From Terrirubrum flagellatum (GTDB lineage Bacteria > Pseudomonadota > Alphaproteobacteria > Rhizobiales > Beijerinckiaceae): 64,000 bases of DNA. Below, in pieces: positions 45,393 through 53,902 of this stretch; position 1 is the stretch's first letter, and every line of letters begins with the position of its first letter. Below the pieces are notes generated by a model. That model saw only the letters and a program-made list of their open reading frames with translations. It was not told where the DNA came from and did no database searches. The position numbers and the translations under genes were made by a program. The stretch covers positions 744,001-808,000 of the forward strand of contig NZ_CP091851.1 in NCBI RefSeq assembly GCF_022059845.1, in the 5' to 3' direction.

Positions 45393-45878
45393 GTGACGAT
45401 CGACGAACTCATGGATCTGGCGAGGCAGGCGGCGGCGGAAAGCCCCAACCGCGTGCGGCAGGTCGGCGTCGTCGTCGAGACTAAGAACGGCGCGCGCGTC
45501 GTCGCCTGCAACACATTTCCGGATGGCGTGCGCGATATCGAGGAGCGTCATGCTGGCGACGGCCGCTTCATCTGGATGGAGCACGCCGAACGCAATGCGA
45601 TCCATCAGGCCGCCCGTGATGGACTAGCGCTCGGCGGCGCGACCATGACGACGACGCTCTATCCCTGCATCGATTGTGCGCGCGCCATCGTGCAGAGCGG
45701 CGTGAAGCTCCTGCGCACGCCGGAGCCCGATTTCAACGAGCCGACATGGGGCGAGGCGTTTCGCATCTCGCGCGTCATCCTCGAAGAGGGCGGCGTGAAT
45801 TTCGAGCCCTGGCCGCCCGGCAACGAGATGCCGCCAGTGCAGGCAGGGCCGGCGCCGAAGCTCTACGCGCTGGGCTGA
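45393..45878 (+). CDS. dCMP/cytidine deaminase-family protein
   Basis: The 161-residue zinc deaminase has the HAE motif (His64-Ala-Glu66, HAERNAIHQAA) and PCIDC (Cys92, Cys95) that bind zinc and activate water. The family includes dCMP and ComE-like deaminases; the substrate cannot be told. The start is a GTG at 45393 with AGAGGGG upstream; longer in-frame openings lack a site. It follows the Ala-rich gene after 89 bases. Confidence 0.82.
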   Translation: MTIDELMDLARQAAAESPNRVRQVGVVVETKNGARVVACNTFPDGVRDIEERHAGDGRFIWMEHAERNAIHQAARDGLALGGATMTTTLYPCIDCARAIVQSGVKLLRTPEPDFNEPTWGEAFRISRVILEEGGVNFEPWPPGNEMPPVQAGPAPKLYALG

Positions 45879-45907
45879 AACGCAGCCCGTTTTCAAGGAG
45901 ACCACCG

Positions 45908-46282
45908 ATGAATGCGGATATCGAAGCGCTGCGCGCCGCGACGCAAATCTATTTTGATGGAGTCTATGAGGGCGATGTCGACAAGCTTGCGTCGGTTTTT
46001 CATCCCACGAGCGCACTGACCAATGTCGGCGACGATGGATCGATCAATATCCGGCCGCGCGCCGTATGGCTCGATTTCATGGGATCGCGCCCGTCGGCAA
46101 TGAAGAACGGTCTTACGCGCGGCGACGAAATTCTCTCGATCGACGTCACTGGCGACATGGCGCTGGTGAAGGTTAAATGCCAGATACCGCCGCGCTATTT
46201 CACTGACCTGCTGTCGTTTCTGAAAGTCGACGGCAAGTGGCAGATCGTGCAGAAGGTGTTCACCACCGAGATGCGCGCGTGA
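45908..46282 (+). CDS. NTF2-like (lumazine-binding-type) protein
   Basis: The 124-residue protein fits the SnoaL/NTF2 fold used for dienelactone- or lumazine-like ligands (FDGVYEGDVDKLASVFHPTSAL, DVTGDMALVKVKCQIPPRYFTDLLSFL). No catalytic residues are assigned. ATG at 45908 has AAGGAGA upstream. Its TGA stop overlaps the GTG start of coxE, so the two are translated together. Confidence 0.78.
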   Translation: MNADIEALRAATQIYFDGVYEGDVDKLASVFHPTSALTNVGDDGSINIRPRAVWLDFMGSRPSAMKNGLTRGDEILSIDVTGDMALVKVKCQIPPRYFTDLLSFLKVDGKWQIVQKVFTTEMRA

Positions 46283-47478
46283 GCGGCAGGCTCGCCGAGA
46301 ATATCGCCTATTTTGGCCGCGCTCTGCGCCATGCCGGGCTTCCCGTAGGTCCCGGCTCGGTCGTCGATGCGATCAACGCCGTCGAAACAGCGGCGATCGG
46401 AACGCGCGAGGATTTCTACTGGACGCTGCATGCGGTGTTCGTGAAGAAGCACGAGCATTCGCTGATCTTCGCGCAGGCGTTCCGGCTGTTCTGGCGCAAG
46501 CGCGCCTTTCTCGACAAGCTCATGGCGACGATGTCGCCGATGGCGCTGGCGAAACCGGACGACAAGAAGCCCGATGCCGGCGCGAAGCGCGTCGCTGACG
46601 CGCTCTCGCTGGGATTGGGCGAAAATGAGCCGCCGGAAGAGATCGAGACGCAGTTCGAGGCGCGGCTCACCATGTCGGAGACGGAAATCCTGAAGGGCAA
46701 GGATTTCGCTCAGATGACGGCTGGCGAAATCGCCGAGGCGCAGCGACTCATCGCGCAGCTCAGGCTCCCCGTCGACAGCGTCGTCACGCGGCGCTTCACG
46801 CCGGCGCATCATGGCGGGCGCATCGATCCGAGGCGCACTTTCCGGCGCACGCTGCGCACCGGCGGCGCGATCGTCGATCTCGCCTTTCGCGAGCGCGCCG
46901 AGCGCCATCCGCCCGTTGTCGCGATCTGCGACATCTCGGGCTCGATGTCGGAATATACGCGCGTGTTCATGCATTTCCTGCATGCAATCACCGATGCGCG
47001 CAGGCGCGTGCACACCTTCGTCTTCGCCACGCGGCTGACCAACATCACGCGCGAATTGCGCGCCAAGGATGTCGATGAGGCGCTCGCGGCGGCCTCGCAG
47101 CGCGCGCTCGACTGGGAGGGCGGCACGCGTCTTGGCGCCTGCATCCACGCTTTCAATCGCGACTGGTCGCGCCGCGTGCTGGGGCAGGGCGCCGTGGTGC
47201 TGTTTTTCTCGGATGGCCTTGAACGGCAGAGCATCGAAGCTCTGAAATTCGAGATGGACCGGCTGCGTCGCTCGGCGCGCCGGATCATCTGGCTCAACCC
47301 GCTGCTGCGGTTCGACGGGTTCGAGGCGCGCGCCGAGGGCGTCCGGGCGATCCTGCCTTACGTTGACGAGATGCGGCCGATCCATAACCTGCGCAACATG
47401 GCCGAGCTGGTCGCCGCTTTGTCGGCTCCGGCGGACGCCCGTTTCGAGCCCCGGCGCTGGTTGCAAAGGGCGGCCTGA
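46279..47478 (+). CDS. coxE: CoxE-like VWA-domain protein
   Basis: The 399-residue protein has the CoxE arrangement: a helical N-terminal part and a von Willebrand A domain with the metal site CDISGSMSE (Asp218, Ser220, Ser222) and a further FFSDGLERQS. With the CoxD ATPase it is a MoxR-VWA chaperone pair for maturation of the molybdenum enzyme. Start is GTG at 46279, overlapping the stop of the NTF2-like gene. Confidence 0.88.
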   Translation: MSGRLAENIAYFGRALRHAGLPVGPGSVVDAINAVETAAIGTREDFYWTLHAVFVKKHEHSLIFAQAFRLFWRKRAFLDKLMATMSPMALAKPDDKKPDAGAKRVADALSLGLGENEPPEEIETQFEARLTMSETEILKGKDFAQMTAGEIAEAQRLIAQLRLPVDSVVTRRFTPAHHGGRIDPRRTFRRTLRTGGAIVDLAFRERAERHPPVVAICDISGSMSEYTRVFMHFLHAITDARRRVHTFVFATRLTNITRELRAKDVDEALAAASQRALDWEGGTRLGACIHAFNRDWSRRVLGQGAVVLFFSDGLERQSIEALKFEMDRLRRSARRIIWLNPLLRFDGFEARAEGVRAILPYVDEMRPIHNLRNMAELVAALSAPADARFEPRRWLQRAA

Positions 47479-47576
47479 AAGCCCATCTCCCGCATTGCAG
47501 GTTTGCCGCCATCTCGGGCGAACCAATGCTATAGTCCCCCGGACATAACGCCTGATCCGCCCTCCCGGAGCGCGCC

Positions 47577-47900
47577 ATGATCGTGACCGACGACAACATC
47601 CTCGCCGAGGCCGAGCGCTGGACGCGCGGCGGGCGCAAGGTGGCGCTCGCCACCGTGGTGGAGACCTGGGGCTCCGCGCCGCGGCCGGTCGGCTCCCATC
47701 TCGTCATCGATGACGAAGGCAACTTTCTGGGCTCCGTGTCGGGCGGCTGCGTCGAAGGCGCGGTGGTGACGGAAGCGCTCGACGTGATCGAGGCCGGCAA
47801 GCCGAAGATGCTGGAATTCGGCGTCGCTGATGAGACCGCCTGGAAGGCCGGGCTCTCCTGCGGCGGCCGCATCAAGGTCTATGTCGAGAAGGTCGACTGA
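47577..47900 (+). CDS. XdhC/CoxI family, N-terminal half as a separate protein
   Basis: The 107-residue protein is only the XdhC_CoxI N-terminal domain: WTRGGRKVALATVVETWGSAPRPVGSHLVI and LGSVSGGCVEGAVV, ending at GRIKVYVEKVD. Full-length XdhC/CoxF proteins carry a Rossmann domain after it; here that half is encoded by the next gene, 50 bases downstream. It should help sulfurate or bind the molybdenum cofactor before insertion. Confidence 0.88.
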   Translation: MIVTDDNILAEAERWTRGGRKVALATVVETWGSAPRPVGSHLVIDDEGNFLGSVSGGCVEGAVVTEALDVIEAGKPKMLEFGVADETAWKAGLSCGGRIKVYVEKVD

Positions 47901-47950
47901 CGGCTTGCAGTTTCCCGCCGCCTCGATCGATCGCATCTGAAAGCCGCTTC

Positions 47951-48673
47951 ATGAAACTTTCCCTGCTGGCGACCCTCAACGAAGAACGCGTCGCGCGTCG
48001 CGCCGCGATCATCATCACCGATGTGGCGACGGGGGCGCAGCGCTTCGTGCGAGAGAGCGAACTGGTGAGCGAGCCCTGGGCCTCCGATCCCCTGTCGCGC
48101 ACGCTCGCCGATGCGTTGCGCACGGGCAAGAGCGGCATGGTCGACACGCCTCAGGGACAGGCGTTTCTCACTGTCAGCGTGCCGCCGGTGCGCATGATCG
48201 TCACCGGCGCGGTGCATATCTCGCAAGCGCTGGCGCCGATGGCGAAGCTCGCGGGTTTCGACGTCGTCATCATCGATCCGCGCACGGCTTTCGCAACGCC
48301 GGAGCGCTTCCCCGACGTCGATCTCCGTCCGGAATGGCCCGACGCTGTGATCCCGTCGCTTGGCTTTGATCGCTACACCGCCTTCGTCGCTCTGACCCAT
48401 GATCCCAAGATCGATGATGTCGCGCTCGATCTCGCGCTGAAGTCAGACGCCTTTTATGTCGGCGCTCTGGGATCGCGGAAAACCCATGGCAAGCGCGTCG
48501 AACGGCTGCGCGCCGCGGGCTTCGACGACAACACGATCGGCCGCATCCGCGCGCCGATCGGCTTGAATATCGGTGCCGTCAGCCCGGCCGAGATCGCCGT
48601 CTCGATTCTGGCGGAGGCGATCGGCGCCTTGCGCGCCGAGCGGATGGCGGCGCGCGCGGCGAAGGCGGCCTGA
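47951..48673 (+). CDS. XdhC/CoxI family, C-terminal Rossmann half as a separate protein
   Basis: The 240-residue protein holds the XdhC C-terminal half. After about 80 variable residues comes MIVTGAVHISQALAPMAKLAGFDVVIIDPR, then RYTAFVALTHDPKIDDVALDLAL, FYVGALGSRKTHGKRVERL and RIRAPIGLNIGAVSPAEIA. It would pair with the preceding small protein to form a working XdhC. The nucleotide-binding motif is degenerate compared with classic GxGxxG (reads TGAVHI). Confidence 0.85.
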   Translation: MKLSLLATLNEERVARRAAIIITDVATGAQRFVRESELVSEPWASDPLSRTLADALRTGKSGMVDTPQGQAFLTVSVPPVRMIVTGAVHISQALAPMAKLAGFDVVIIDPRTAFATPERFPDVDLRPEWPDAVIPSLGFDRYTAFVALTHDPKIDDVALDLALKSDAFYVGALGSRKTHGKRVERLRAAGFDDNTIGRIRAPIGLNIGAVSPAEIAVSILAEAIGALRAERMAARAAKAA

Positions 48674-48679
48674 TCCTCC

Positions 48680-49690
48680 ATGGAATTCATTGAAGTCGCG
48701 GCGCGCGAGGCGGCCGGCGCGATCGCCGCCCATTCGGTGCGGCAGGGCGAACTCGTCATCAGGAAAGGCCAGCGCATCACCGACGCGCATGTCGATCGCC
48801 TCGCTGAGAATGGCGTCGAACGCATCATCGTCGCGCGTTTGGGCGATGGCGACAAAAGTGAGGATGAGGTCGCGTTCGAGCTGGCGCGCCGCGCCGCCGG
48901 CGCGCACGCCCGCGCGGGCGACGCTTTCACCGGCCGCTCGAATATCTTCTCGGATGCGCGCGGCGTGCTGCGCGTCAATGTCGAGGGGATCGATCGCTTC
49001 AATCAGGTCGATGAGCGGATCACCATCGCGACGTTGCCGGCCTGGCGCGTGGTCGAGCCGGGCGAGATGATCGGAACGGTGAAGATCATTCCCTTCGCCG
49101 TCGAATCGGATGTGGTCGCGCGCGTCGCCTCCGTCAGCGATGATCTCATATCGGTTGCGCCTTTCATTCCTCATCAGGTCGGCGTCGTCTCGACCTTGCT
49201 GCCGGGACTGAAGTCGCGCACGGTCGCGAAGACCTTGCGGGCGCTCGAAGGCCGGCTTGACGTCTCGCATTCGCGCATTTCGCGCGAGGCGCGCGTTGCG
49301 CATGAGATCGGCGCCGTCGCGGACGAATTGAAAGAGATGAGCGCCGGCGAGGCCGAACTCCTGATCGTGTTCGGCGCTTCGGCGGTGACCGACCGGCGCG
49401 ATGTCATTCCCGCAGCGATCGAGGCGGCGGGAGGCACGCTCGTGCATGTCGGCATGCCTGTCGATCCCGGCAATCTGCTGGTGCTGGGCGAACTCCGGGG
49501 CAAGCCCGTCATCGGCGCGCCGGGTTGCGCGCGCAGCCCGCGCGAGAACGGTTTCGATTGGGTGCTGCAACGCTTGCTCGCGCATATTCCGGTGACGCGC
49601 GCCGACATCATGCGTATGGGCGTCGGCGGCCTCCTGATGGAGATTGGCGCGCGCGGCCAGCCGCGCGACGCGGCGCCCGAGGATTCCTGA
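48680..49690 (+). CDS. MoeA/MoaB-like molybdopterin-binding protein
   Basis: The 336-residue protein resembles the molybdopterin-binding half of proteins that, in many Hyphomicrobiales, are fused to a MobA-like nucleotidyltransferase. Visible: an N-terminal pair of domains with GELVIRKGQRITDAHVDRL, and a MoCF_biosynth domain near the end (LLIVFGASAVTDRRDVIPAAI, PVDPGNLLVLGELRGKPVIGAPGCARSPRENGFDW). It should present the pterin for cytidylylation. The TGA overlaps the ATG of the next gene (TGATG). Confidence 0.85.
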   Translation: MEFIEVAAREAAGAIAAHSVRQGELVIRKGQRITDAHVDRLAENGVERIIVARLGDGDKSEDEVAFELARRAAGAHARAGDAFTGRSNIFSDARGVLRVNVEGIDRFNQVDERITIATLPAWRVVEPGEMIGTVKIIPFAVESDVVARVASVSDDLISVAPFIPHQVGVVSTLLPGLKSRTVAKTLRALEGRLDVSHSRISREARVAHEIGAVADELKEMSAGEAELLIVFGASAVTDRRDVIPAAIEAAGGTLVHVGMPVDPGNLLVLGELRGKPVIGAPGCARSPRENGFDWVLQRLLAHIPVTRADIMRMGVGGLLMEIGARGQPRDAAPEDS

Positions 49691-50292
49691 TGATCGCCGC
49701 GATCGTGCTGGCGGCGGGCCGGTCCTCGCGCATGGGCGCCAACAAGCTGCTTGTCGATCTCGGTGGTCGTCCGCTTGTGACGCACACTGTCGCGAATGCG
49801 CTGGCGTCCTCGGCGTCTCCCGTTGTTGTCGTGACAGGACATATGCGCGACGACGTCGAGACTGCTTTGAGCGGACCGCACATCGTCTTCGCGGCGAACC
49901 GCGATTATGCGAGCGGCATGGCGTCTTCTCTCGCGGTCGGTCTCGCCGCAGCGCCGGCCGCCGCCGAAGGCGCTTTGATCCTGCTCGGCGACATGCCGCT
50001 GATCGCGCCCGAGATCATGAATCGCCTGATCGCCGCCTCCGCCGCTCGCCCGGACGCCTCGGCCATCGTTCCCACTGTCGACGGCGAATGGGCGCATCCG
50101 GTGCTGCTGCGGCGGGTTCTCTTTCCGGCGGTGATGGCGTTGACGGGAGACGCTGGCGCGCGCCGCGTGCTCAACAGCCGCAGCGATGTCGCGCTCATTC
50201 CGATCGATGATCCGCGCTGCCTGATGGACGCGGACGATCCCGCCGCGCTCGCGACGATCCGGCTGGAACTCGAGAAAGAGCGGCGCAGGTAA
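49690..50292 (+). CDS. MobA-like nucleotidyltransferase, probable molybdenum cofactor cytidylyltransferase
   Basis: The 200-residue enzyme has the NTP-transferase motif VLAAGRSSRMGANKLLVDLGG and the metal loop LILLGDMPLIAPEIM. It probably adds CMP to the cofactor (MocA type) for the form II enzyme encoded upstream, which uses the cytosine dinucleotide form. Its start overlaps the previous gene by one base. Split from the molybdopterin-binding half that is fused to it in related genomes. Confidence 0.88.
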   Translation: MIAAIVLAAGRSSRMGANKLLVDLGGRPLVTHTVANALASSASPVVVVTGHMRDDVETALSGPHIVFAANRDYASGMASSLAVGLAAAPAAAEGALILLGDMPLIAPEIMNRLIAASAARPDASAIVPTVDGEWAHPVLLRRVLFPAVMALTGDAGARRVLNSRSDVALIPIDDPRCLMDADDPAALATIRLELEKERRR

Positions 50293-50398
50293 GGCGCGCT
50301 GCTCCCATTGTCGCAGTCCGCCAGCGCTTCTACGCGCATTCCGCGTTGACCATGTGTCGCGGCGCACATGGCGAGCGGCGGCGGAAGAATCCTCAATT

Positions 50399-50435
50399 GA
50401 CGGAGGGAATGCGGTCCTGTTTGGCTGCCTCCGTC
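50399..50435 (+). other. 8-bp inverted repeat in leader of secreted protein gene
   Basis: GACGGAGG (50399-50406) and CCTCCGTC (50428-50435) can pair in the mRNA leader 19 bases before the ATG at 50454, near the ribosome binding site GGGGGA. Possible regulatory hairpin; no family is recognised. Confidence 0.35.
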
Positions 50436-50453
50436 ACCTGGGGGGACATTGAT

Positions 50454-50801
50454 ATGGCTATTCGAACCGTCGCAGCGGCGGCCGCTGTTTTTTTGAGCGT
50501 CGTCAGCATCGATTCCGCGAGCGCGTGCAATCGCGGTCGTGAGACCTGCAGCTTCAAGCTCTTCAACAATACCGCTCACGCGTTGCAGAACTTCTGGGCG
50601 TCGCCCGCGCGCATCACGAAGTGGGAAGAAGACATTCTCGGTCGCCGCACGCTCGCCGCCGGCAACGAGATCAACGTCAACATGACCGACAACCGGTCGG
50701 ACTGCATCTACGATTTCAAATTCAAATTCGATGATGGCGACGAACTCGTCCGCAAGGCGATCAATGTCTGCAAGCTCGGCCGGTACACGCTGAACGAGTG
50801 A
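50454..50801 (+). CDS. Small secreted protein of unknown function
   Basis: The 115-residue protein has a signal peptide (TVAAAAAVFLSVVSIDSASA) and a mature domain starting CNRGRETCSFKLFNNTAHAL, with ITKWEEDILGRRTL and CIYDFKFKFDDGDELVRKA. It looks like a family of small exported proteins in alphaproteobacteria with the pattern W-E-D-I-LG and four Cys. Function is unknown. ATG at 50454 has GGGGGAC upstream. Confidence 0.65.
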   Translation: MAIRTVAAAAAVFLSVVSIDSASACNRGRETCSFKLFNNTAHALQNFWASPARITKWEEDILGRRTLAAGNEINVNMTDNRSDCIYDFKFKFDDGDELVRKAINVCKLGRYTLNE

Positions 50802-50878
50802 GTGATCTTTCCGAAACGGTAAGTCCTCGTTTATCGCTTGACGCGTAACATGCCGGCAAAGAGGTAGCGCGCGCCTGC

Positions 50879-51886
50879 TTGGCCGCCGCCATAGCAGCGC
50901 CGCTTCCGATTTCAGTCACGGATTCCGACGGGGCGGTCGGCATGCGTTTGGGCGACGTGGCCGACGGGCGCGGCCGCATGTTTGCGCGAATCGAAATTGC
51001 GCCGGCCGGATCTTTCTGGCCGGCCTTGTCGGTCCGATCGCCGGCGCGCGGCTGGCTGCATGGCGTGCGACCTCGGCATGACCTTATCCTCTATGTCGGC
51101 GCCGATGATCCGCGTCGGGTGAAAGAGCGCGACGATCGCGGCCGCCTGCTGTCGGCCGTGATGATCGACAGCCATATATTCGCGCATACGCGCGATCTCG
51201 TCCCCTTCGCGGCGATCGAGGATGAGCGTCGGCGCGGCGCGGAGAGGCTGGATTATTCCGTGCGTTTCAGCCGCGCCTGGCGCTTCGTCGAGCGACCGCT
51301 GATGAGCGCCGCCTATCCCGAAACCTTCGGCACATTCGTCGAGCCGCACAAGCGAGGATGCGTCGTCGAGGTTTCGGCGGCGGATGTCTCGCGCCTGCTG
51401 ACCGAGCCGATAGAGTCGTGCCCTGTGCCGCAGGCTCCTCGCGAGGCTGTCGATCGAGCTCCGCTTATGGAGGATTATTCCACCGACATCGCGCGCGCCT
51501 GTCGCGGCGCAGCCGATCGCGCGCGACGTTCAGGCCGGCTGATCGTGAAGCGCGCCGCGCGGCGTGAGAAGCCGGAGTCGCGGCCCGAGATGGAGCAGGC
51601 GTTGCGCCGTATTATTGTGTCGCAGGAGGGTTGCTGCGCGCTGTGCGGAGGGCCTGTTCCGGCCAACTCCGAGAATGAGCTTCTGAAGCTGTCGATCGAC
51701 CGCATCGACAACAGCGATCTGTCCTATTCGCTGCGCAACATGCAGATTGCTCATCTCGGCTGCAATCGCGCGCGAGGCGGCGGCTCCTCTGCTGACTGGG
51801 TCAGCTATGTCAGGATGATCAGCGACATCCCGAAGGCGAAACGCGCGCGAACGCTCGCGAAGCTCAGCCAGCCGAACCCTTCTTGA
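50879..51886 (+). CDS. Protein with C-terminal HNH-like endonuclease domain
   Basis: The 335-residue protein has an N-terminal part (about 1-200) I do not recognise and a C-terminal HNH-like motif: CALCGGPV (Cys pair), [30 protein letters not shown] with His/Asn/Cys at the expected positions. Such domains cut DNA or RNA in restriction, homing or toxin contexts. No methyltransferase or partner is adjacent. Start is uncertain: TTG at 50879 (GAGG upstream) or ATG at 50942. The 3' end overlaps the convergent gpt gene by 23 bases. Confidence 0.65.
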   Translation: MAAAIAAPLPISVTDSDGAVGMRLGDVADGRGRMFARIEIAPAGSFWPALSVRSPARGWLHGVRPRHDLILYVGADDPRRVKERDDRGRLLSAVMIDSHIFAHTRDLVPFAAIEDERRRGAERLDYSVRFSRAWRFVERPLMSAAYPETFGTFVEPHKRGCVVEVSAADVSRLLTEPIESCPVPQAPREAVDRAPLMEDYSTDIARACRGAADRARRSGRLIVKRAARREKPESRPEMEQALRRIIVSQEGCCALCGGPVPANSENELLKLSIDRIDNSDLSYSLRNMQIAHLGCNRARGGGSSADWVSYVRMISDIPKAKRARTLAKLSQPNPS

Positions 51887-52370
51887 TCGGCTCCTGGAAG
51901 GAGAGCCCCATATCCCAGGGAAAATAGATCCAGGTGTCCTGGCTGACTTCGGTGATGAAGGTGTCGACCGTCGGCACGCCCATGGGCTTCGCATAGACGG
52001 TTGCGAAATGCGCGTTCGGCAGCATGGCGCGCACCACTTTTGCGGTCTTGCCGGTGTCGGTGAGGTCGTCGACCACGAGGACGCCCTTGCCCTGTCCGTC
52101 GCCAATGGCGCGGATCGAGGGCGCGATATCCTTCAGAACCTGCAGTTCGCCCTGGCTCTTGTAGTCGTGATAGCTCGCGACGCAGACGCTCTCGATCAGC
52201 TTGATTTCGAGTTCGCGCGCCACGATCGCCGCCGGCACGAGGCCGCCGCGGGTGATGCAGACGATGGCCTGGAACGGCCCCTTGTCCGCGAGCCGCCAGG
52301 CCATGGCGCGCGCGTCGCGGTGGAACTGGTCCCAGGAGACCGGGAAGGCTTTGTTGGAGGGGGACGCCAT
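51864..52370 (-). CDS. gpt: Xanthine phosphoribosyltransferase
   Basis: The 168-residue enzyme salvages xanthine or guanine with PRPP. The PRPP-binding loop [17 protein letters not shown] is present, with [19 protein letters not shown] upstream and [15 protein letters not shown] near the end, as in E. coli Gpt. Standard length. It overlaps the end of the HNH gene on the opposite strand. Confidence 0.94.
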   Translation of the reverse strand: MASPSNKAFPVSWDQFHRDARAMAWRLADKGPFQAIVCITRGGLVPAAIVARELEIKLIESVCVASYHDYKSQGELQVLKDIAPSIRAIGDGQGKGVLVVDDLTDTGKTAKVVRAMLPNAHFATVYAKPMGVPTVDTFITEVSQDTWIYFPWDMGLSFQEPIKKGSAG

Positions 52371-52472
52371 GTGCGTTCTCGGATGACAGCAGTTTCAGCC
52401 GCTCCCTAACATAAAGCCGGCGCAAGGATAGAGGGCGTCGGGCGATCCACAACCTGGGCGCCTGGGGCGAGC

Positions 52473-52862
52473 CTAGAAGTCATTCTCAACGACATCGACA
52501 TTGAAGGTTACGCGCGAGGCGAAAGGTTCGCCGGTGCGGCCTGACCTTCCGCGAAGCTCAATCACCACCGTGTCATGGCCCGTCCGAAGTGGGGACATGC
52601 GAACTGAGTAACGTCCGGCTCGCAATTCGCCGAGCGCGAAACCTTTTACGATCCTAATGCCCGTGTAGTAGTTCAATGCGGAGCTGTAATCCAAACCACA
52701 CCAGCGATTGATCGCGCTTTTTTCCATGCGCTTCATCTTGACGGGGGACTCCACGGCGCAGCCGTTGCAAATGCTGTGGGTTTCGAACTGACATTGCCTG
52801 GCGAACGCCTCAGGCGAGCTGGAAGCCACAAAACAGACCGCGAGTGCAAATGCAGCGCGCAT
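52473..52862 (-). CDS. Small secreted protein of unknown function
   Basis: The 129-residue protein begins with a signal peptide (AAFALAVCFVASSSPEAFA) followed by a Cys-rich stretch QCQFETHSICNGCAVESP and a later WCGLDYSS. The Cys pattern suggests disulfides or metal binding. No family is recognised. It may end the transcript of its own promoter in the 77-base gap to the CinA gene. Confidence 0.55.
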   Translation of the reverse strand: MRAAFALAVCFVASSSPEAFARQCQFETHSICNGCAVESPVKMKRMEKSAINRWCGLDYSSALNYYTGIRIVKGFALGELRAGRYSVRMSPLRTGHDTVVIELRGRSGRTGEPFASRVTFNVDVVENDF

Positions 52863-52939
52863 AACGATTTTCCATGAAGACGCAGAAACTGTTGGCGCGA
52901 GATCCGCTGATCGTCAAAGCTCGTGACTATGCGAGAACG

Positions 52940-53677
52940 CTATGTTTTGAGCGCATTCAGCATTTCACGCACGGCTTCGGCCGCCGCATTCATCTTCGCC
53001 TCGTCGCGCGAGCGCACGATGAGATTGGTGTTGGGCTGGCCCTGCTCGTCCCAGAAGGGGTAGGAGCCGATCATCGTGTCGGGATGCGCCTTGGCGATGG
53101 CGGCGAGCGGCCCGCCAATGTCGCCCTCCTTCATGTCGGCCTTGATCGTAGTCGAGAGAATCTTCGCGCCCGTCTTCAGCTTGGGCGCGACGCCGTCGAG
53201 CATCGCCTGCATGATCACGGGCACGCCGGCCATGACGATGACGTTGCCGATCCAGAAGCCCGGCACCCTGTTGTAGGAGTTCATCACGAGATCGGCGCCG
53301 AAGGGAATGCGCGCCATGCGCAGCCGCGCCTCGTTCAGGTCTTCCGGCTTGAAGCGCTCGCGCATGATGGCGACGACGCGCTCATCGACATCGATGCCGA
53401 CGCCAAACGCCTTGGCGACGGAGTCAGCCGTGATGTCGTCATGGGTCGGGCCGATGCCGCCCGTCGTGAAGACATAGGTGTAGCGCGCTCTCAGCGCGTT
53501 GAGCCCGTCGACGATCTCTTTCTCCTCGTCGGGGACGACGCGAACTTCTTTGAGATCGATGCCGATATTCGTGCAGTATTCGGCGATGTAGCCGATGTTC
53601 TTGTCCTTGGTGCGGCCGGACAAAATCTCGTCGCCAATGACGAGCAAAGCGGCGGTGATGGTTTCGGTCGCGGTCAT
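52940..53677 (-). CDS. CinA-type molybdopterin-binding-domain protein
   Basis: The 245-residue protein is the N-terminal COG1058/MoCF_biosynth domain: LLVIGDEILSGRTKDKNIGYIAEY, VFTTGGIGPTHDDITADSVAKAFG and VPGFWIGNVIVMAGVPVIM. It lacks the C-terminal PncC/CinA amidase domain of full CinA, as do many alphaproteobacterial versions. ADP-ribose or NMN pyrophosphatase activity is known for some members. Confidence 0.88.
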   Translation of the reverse strand: MTATETITAALLVIGDEILSGRTKDKNIGYIAEYCTNIGIDLKEVRVVPDEEKEIVDGLNALRARYTYVFTTGGIGPTHDDITADSVAKAFGVGIDVDERVVAIMRERFKPEDLNEARLRMARIPFGADLVMNSYNRVPGFWIGNVIVMAGVPVIMQAMLDGVAPKLKTGAKILSTTIKADMKEGDIGGPLAAIAKAHPDTMIGSYPFWDEQGQPNTNLIVRSRDEAKMNAAAEAVREMLNALKT

Positions 53678-53766
53678 GGGGAGCCCTTATTCGTGCAAAG
53701 TCTAGGGCGCGGCGCGCCAAAGGGAAATGTCGACGGGCACGCCTCGCTTCGCTGGCGCTTGCTCGA

Positions 53767-53894
53767 CGTTCCGGGGACGGCGACAGGCTCATCGCGGCGC
53801 ATCGAAGCTCTCGCCGTCGCCGGATTCGTGAAGCGAGCGTAGCGAGCGGAACGAAGTCCGGGGCCCAGCGAAAAACTTCGCGAAGCGACTTCAA
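53767..53894. repeat. Palindromic intergenic repeat, copy 2
   Basis: Part of the 225-base gap between the cinA-like and MFS genes. The block GGATTCGTGAAGCGAGCG, and the nearby GTCCGGGGCCCAGCG (53858-53872), match copy 1 at 19294-19493 almost exactly, while the inner stretch differs. The right end (CGAAGCGACTTCAAAC) matches the left arm of copy 1 inverted. It ends about nine bases before the stop of the minus-strand MFS gene, as copy 1 abuts the peptidase stop. Confidence 0.75.
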
Positions 53895-53902
53895 ACTTAG
53901 GA

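Noticed and set aside
46195-47526. 443-residue minus-strand open frame opposite coxE
   Set aside because: A GC-driven shadow; coxE has the VWA metal site and coupled start.
52874-53842. 322-residue plus-strand open frame opposite the cinA-like gene
   Set aside because: No motif; the minus-strand gene has clear family sequence.
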